From an uncultured Roseobacter sp. (lineage in GTDB: Bacteria > Pseudomonadota > Alphaproteobacteria > Rhodobacterales > Rhodobacteraceae), in the NCBI RefSeq assembly GCF_947499265.1, contig NZ_CANMNK010000002.1:62001-126000 (forward strand): a stretch of 64,000 bases of DNA, read 5' to 3'. The notes beneath the pieces are model-generated. The model saw only the letters and a program-made list of their open reading frames with translations. It did no database searches and was not told the origin of the DNA. A program made the position numbers and the translations under genes. Below are positions 62,204-64,000 of the stretch, piece by piece (position 1 is the stretch's first letter; every line of letters begins with the position of its first letter).

Positions 62204-62418
62204 GACAAGATATATTTCTGCTCACTTTTTAAACATGATAGACGGTTTTGTGAGGGATTCCAACATATTAAGTTTTTTGGACCTTCCCGGCGAGATCAGA
62301 CCTCAATCCATACCTAGAAAGTTCGAATTTTCTGTAAACGACATCACATTCGTTTAAATTTCGTTACTTGTCGTCAATCCGTTGCCAAATTGCGCCCGGG
62401 ATTGCCCGTCATCATCGG

Positions 62419-64000
62419 TCACTTTCTGGGTTTCGCCCGCAGGGTTGGATCAGCCTGTGTAGGGTCTTCGGGCCAGGGGTGCTTGGGGTAGCGACCGCGC
62501 ATGTCTTTGCGCACGTCCGCGTAAGACGACGCCCAGAACCCCGGCAAATCCTCCGTCACCTGAACAGGGCGTTGCGCGGGCGATAAAAGCGTCAGTTGCA
62601 CCGGCGTTCCGGCTACCGTCGGGTGGCGTGTCACCCCGAAAACTTCCTGCAATCTCAGTGCGATGCGCGGTTGCGCGCCGTCATATTCAATGGGCACCTG
62701 CCGTCCCAGGGGTGTTTTGAACTGGCCCGGAACAGTGCGTTCCAAGGCCTGCGCCTGATCCCAGTTGAGCCGAGCCTTGAGGGCCGGTGTGATATCGAAA
62801 CGCTTCCAGTCCGCACCGGATTTCACCCCTGTAAGATGGGGCAGCAACCAATCCTCCAACGTCTCCATCAAATGTGGTTCCGAATAGTCGGGGAAGGCCG
62901 GGTCGGTGCCCTGCATCAGCCGTGTCCGTGCCATGAAACGCTGTGCTTTGGCATTGGGCAAGAAGCCCAACTGCCGCACACCCTCCAACATGGCGCGCGC
63001 GATATCTTCGGCGGGTGCGTCATGCCAGACGCGGTCCTCCAGGACCACCGCGCCGAATTTCTCCTGTTGGCGCGCTAAAACGCGGCCCTCCCGGCGCGAC
63101 CAGATGCAGAGGTCGTGCCAGGCAATCTGGTCCGGAAACGTCTCGCGCAATTCGGTCTGTGACAGCGCCACCGCTTGCCGGATGCGCGCCTCGCGCGGGT
63201 CACCGTCCAAATCCGTGGCAACGATGAGCCGTGCGCTCGCCAGCGGATCGCCTTCGGGCATGATCGCGCCCTTGCCGCCGGAAAGCACATAGCGGGGCGC
63301 CTCTCCGGCGCGCCGCGCGCCGACGCGGTCGGGATAGGCAAGTGCCGCCAGAACCGATGGTTGATTTGGGCCGGTGCCGTTGGTTTTTGAGGCCAGTTTT
63401 TTGGCCTCTTCACGGATGCGCGACAGGGCAGGGCGGTCAGGTTCCCACCCGTGTTGGCTCTGAAATTGTGCGGGGGTCTTGGCCGCTGACACACGCAATG
63501 AAAGATCCAGCGGTGCATTTCGCAAAATGTCGCGTTCCGACAATAATGCAGCCAATAGAGGTGCATCGTGACCCCCTTTTGTGACCATATGGGCAAGTCG
63601 CGGGTGGAGGGGTAACGCGGCAAGTGCGGTGCCGTGGAGGGTGATCCGACCGTTTTTGTCCAAAGCCCCCAGCATCTTGAGAACGCTCTGCGCTTCTTCC
63701 AGCCGCCCTGCGTGCGGCGGTGTCACAAACTGCATTTGATCAGGGGCACTGCCCCAGATCGCCAGCTCCAGAGCAAGGCCTGTCAGATCGCCAACTTCGA
63801 TTTCTGCGGGTGGGTGCGACGCCAGCGCGCCGTCTTCACCGCGGGTCCAGAGCTTGTAGCAGACACCGGGGGCCACGCGGCCCGCGCGGCCCGCCCGCTG
63901 CGTCGCCTCCGCGCGTGTGACCCGCGTGGTGATCAGGCGCGACATACCGGAGGACGGATTGAACTCAGCACGACGGGCGCGGCCTGCATCCACGACAATC
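62419..64000 (-). CDS. hrpB: ATP-dependent helicase HrpB, C-terminal part
   Basis: About 527 residues are visible; the N-terminus (helicase domain 1) lies beyond the right edge. The fragment starts in helicase domain 2 with SRLITTRVTRAEATQRAGRAGRVAPGVCYKLW (in parts; motif VI QRAGRAGR). Then come the HA2/OB-like region and the HrpB_C domain (WHDLCIWSRREGRVLARQQEKFG in part). DEAH-box RNA/DNA helicase of unknown cellular role. Confidence 0.92.
   Translation of the reverse strand, partial: IVVDAGRARRAEFNPSSGMSRLITTRVTRAEATQRAGRAGRVAPGVCYKLWTRGEDGALASHPPAEIEVGDLTGLALELAIWGSAPDQMQFVTPPHAGRLEEAQSVLKMLGALDKNGRITLHGTALAALPLHPRLAHMVTKGGHDAPLLAALLSERDILRNAPLDLSLRVSAAKTPAQFQSQHGWEPDRPALSRIREEAKKLASKTNGTGPNQPSVLAALAYPDRVGARRAGEAPRYVLSGGKGAIMPEGDPLASARLIVATDLDGDPREARIRQAVALSQTELRETFPDQIAWHDLCIWSRREGRVLARQQEKFGAVVLEDRVWHDAPAEDIARAMLEGVRQLGFLPNAKAQRFMARTRLMQGTDPAFPDYSEPHLMETLEDWLLPHLTGVKSGADWKRFDITPALKARLNWDQAQALERTVPGQFKTPLGRQVPIEYDGAQPRIALRLQEVFGVTRHPTVAGTPVQLTLLSPAQRPVQVTEDLPGFWASSYADVRKDMRGRYPKHPWPEDPTQADPTLRAKPRK

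Noticed and set aside
62202-62357. 51-codon plus-strand ORF divergent from the NUDIX gene
   Set aside because: AT-rich, starts inside the NUDIX start codon, no ribosome binding site or similarity recognised.
1-64000. tRNA, rRNA, CRISPR arrays and integrases
   Set aside because: None seen on reading both strands; no periodic repeat array, no CCA-type tRNA cloverleaf and no recombinase-like protein in any frame.

Overview
The window looks like chromosome from a marine Rhodobacterales (Roseobacter-group) alphaproteobacterium. The main reasons are the complete ethylmalonyl-CoA signature pair (ethylmalonyl-CoA mutase and crotonyl-CoA carboxylase/reductase), a GcrA cell-cycle regulator, an H-NS/HvrA-type nucleoid protein, a LuxR/LuxI acyl-homoserine-lactone locus, a BLUF photoreceptor, a KpsE/KpsT capsule exporter and many GTG/TTG starts in GC-rich DNA. 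I see no rRNA, tRNA, CRISPR array, integrase or complete insertion sequence.

Layout. 1-6.3 kb: tail of an FkbM methyltransferase, a small lipoprotein, sdhB, a ZIP transporter, a DUF1989 protein, then (minus strand) ecm, an H-NS-like protein and deoD. 6.4-9.9 kb: GNAT enzyme, PlsB-like acyltransferase and ccr. 10-14 kb: quorum-sensing block (small ORF, luxR-type, luxI-type), a RecD-like helicase and an SDR. 14-20.5 kb: TauE/SafE exporter with its TIGR02186 partner, then a four-gene BMP-type nucleoside ABC importer. 20.6-28.4 kb: housekeeping genes (rimI, tsaB, GFA protein, Nfu, UspA, BLUF, class IV aminotransferase, M48 lipoprotein, DCC protein, CDGSH protein, rimO). 28.5-33.6 kb: AsmA, kdsA, kpsE, kpsT. 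33.9-35.2 kb: ArsR regulator with a PF03773 permease.

35.5-42.7 kb is the least explained stretch. It holds a 1003-aa protein with a highly charged central block, a PhoD-like metallophosphoesterase, and a 541-aa protein with N-terminal 'LQR'-type repeats, four hydrophobic segments and a Ser/Gly-rich tail. A cluster of operator-like dyads precedes the last gene. No family name can be given to the first and third. The third has an N-terminal style reminiscent of cargo of extracellular contractile injection systems, but no injection-machine gene is in the window.

42.9-48.5 kb: rpiB, an AraC regulator, a VOC protein, a UDG-superfamily protein, SseB, and an exported YHS/rhodanese/esterase trio. 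48.5-53.2 kb: opgC-opgG-opgH operon for osmoregulated periplasmic glucans. 53.2-64 kb: TTC38-like TPR protein, CoA-transferase/ThDP-enzyme pair, gcrA, EamA transporter, argD-argF, NUDIX hydrolase and the C-terminal part of hrpB.

Regulatory signals worth attention: a perfect CtrA-type full site before the quorum-sensing genes, a 22-bp dyad between luxR and luxI, related TTGC/GCAA dyads before ecm and ccr, a terminator-like hairpin just before gcrA, and a hairpin that abuts the start codon of the RecD-like helicase.
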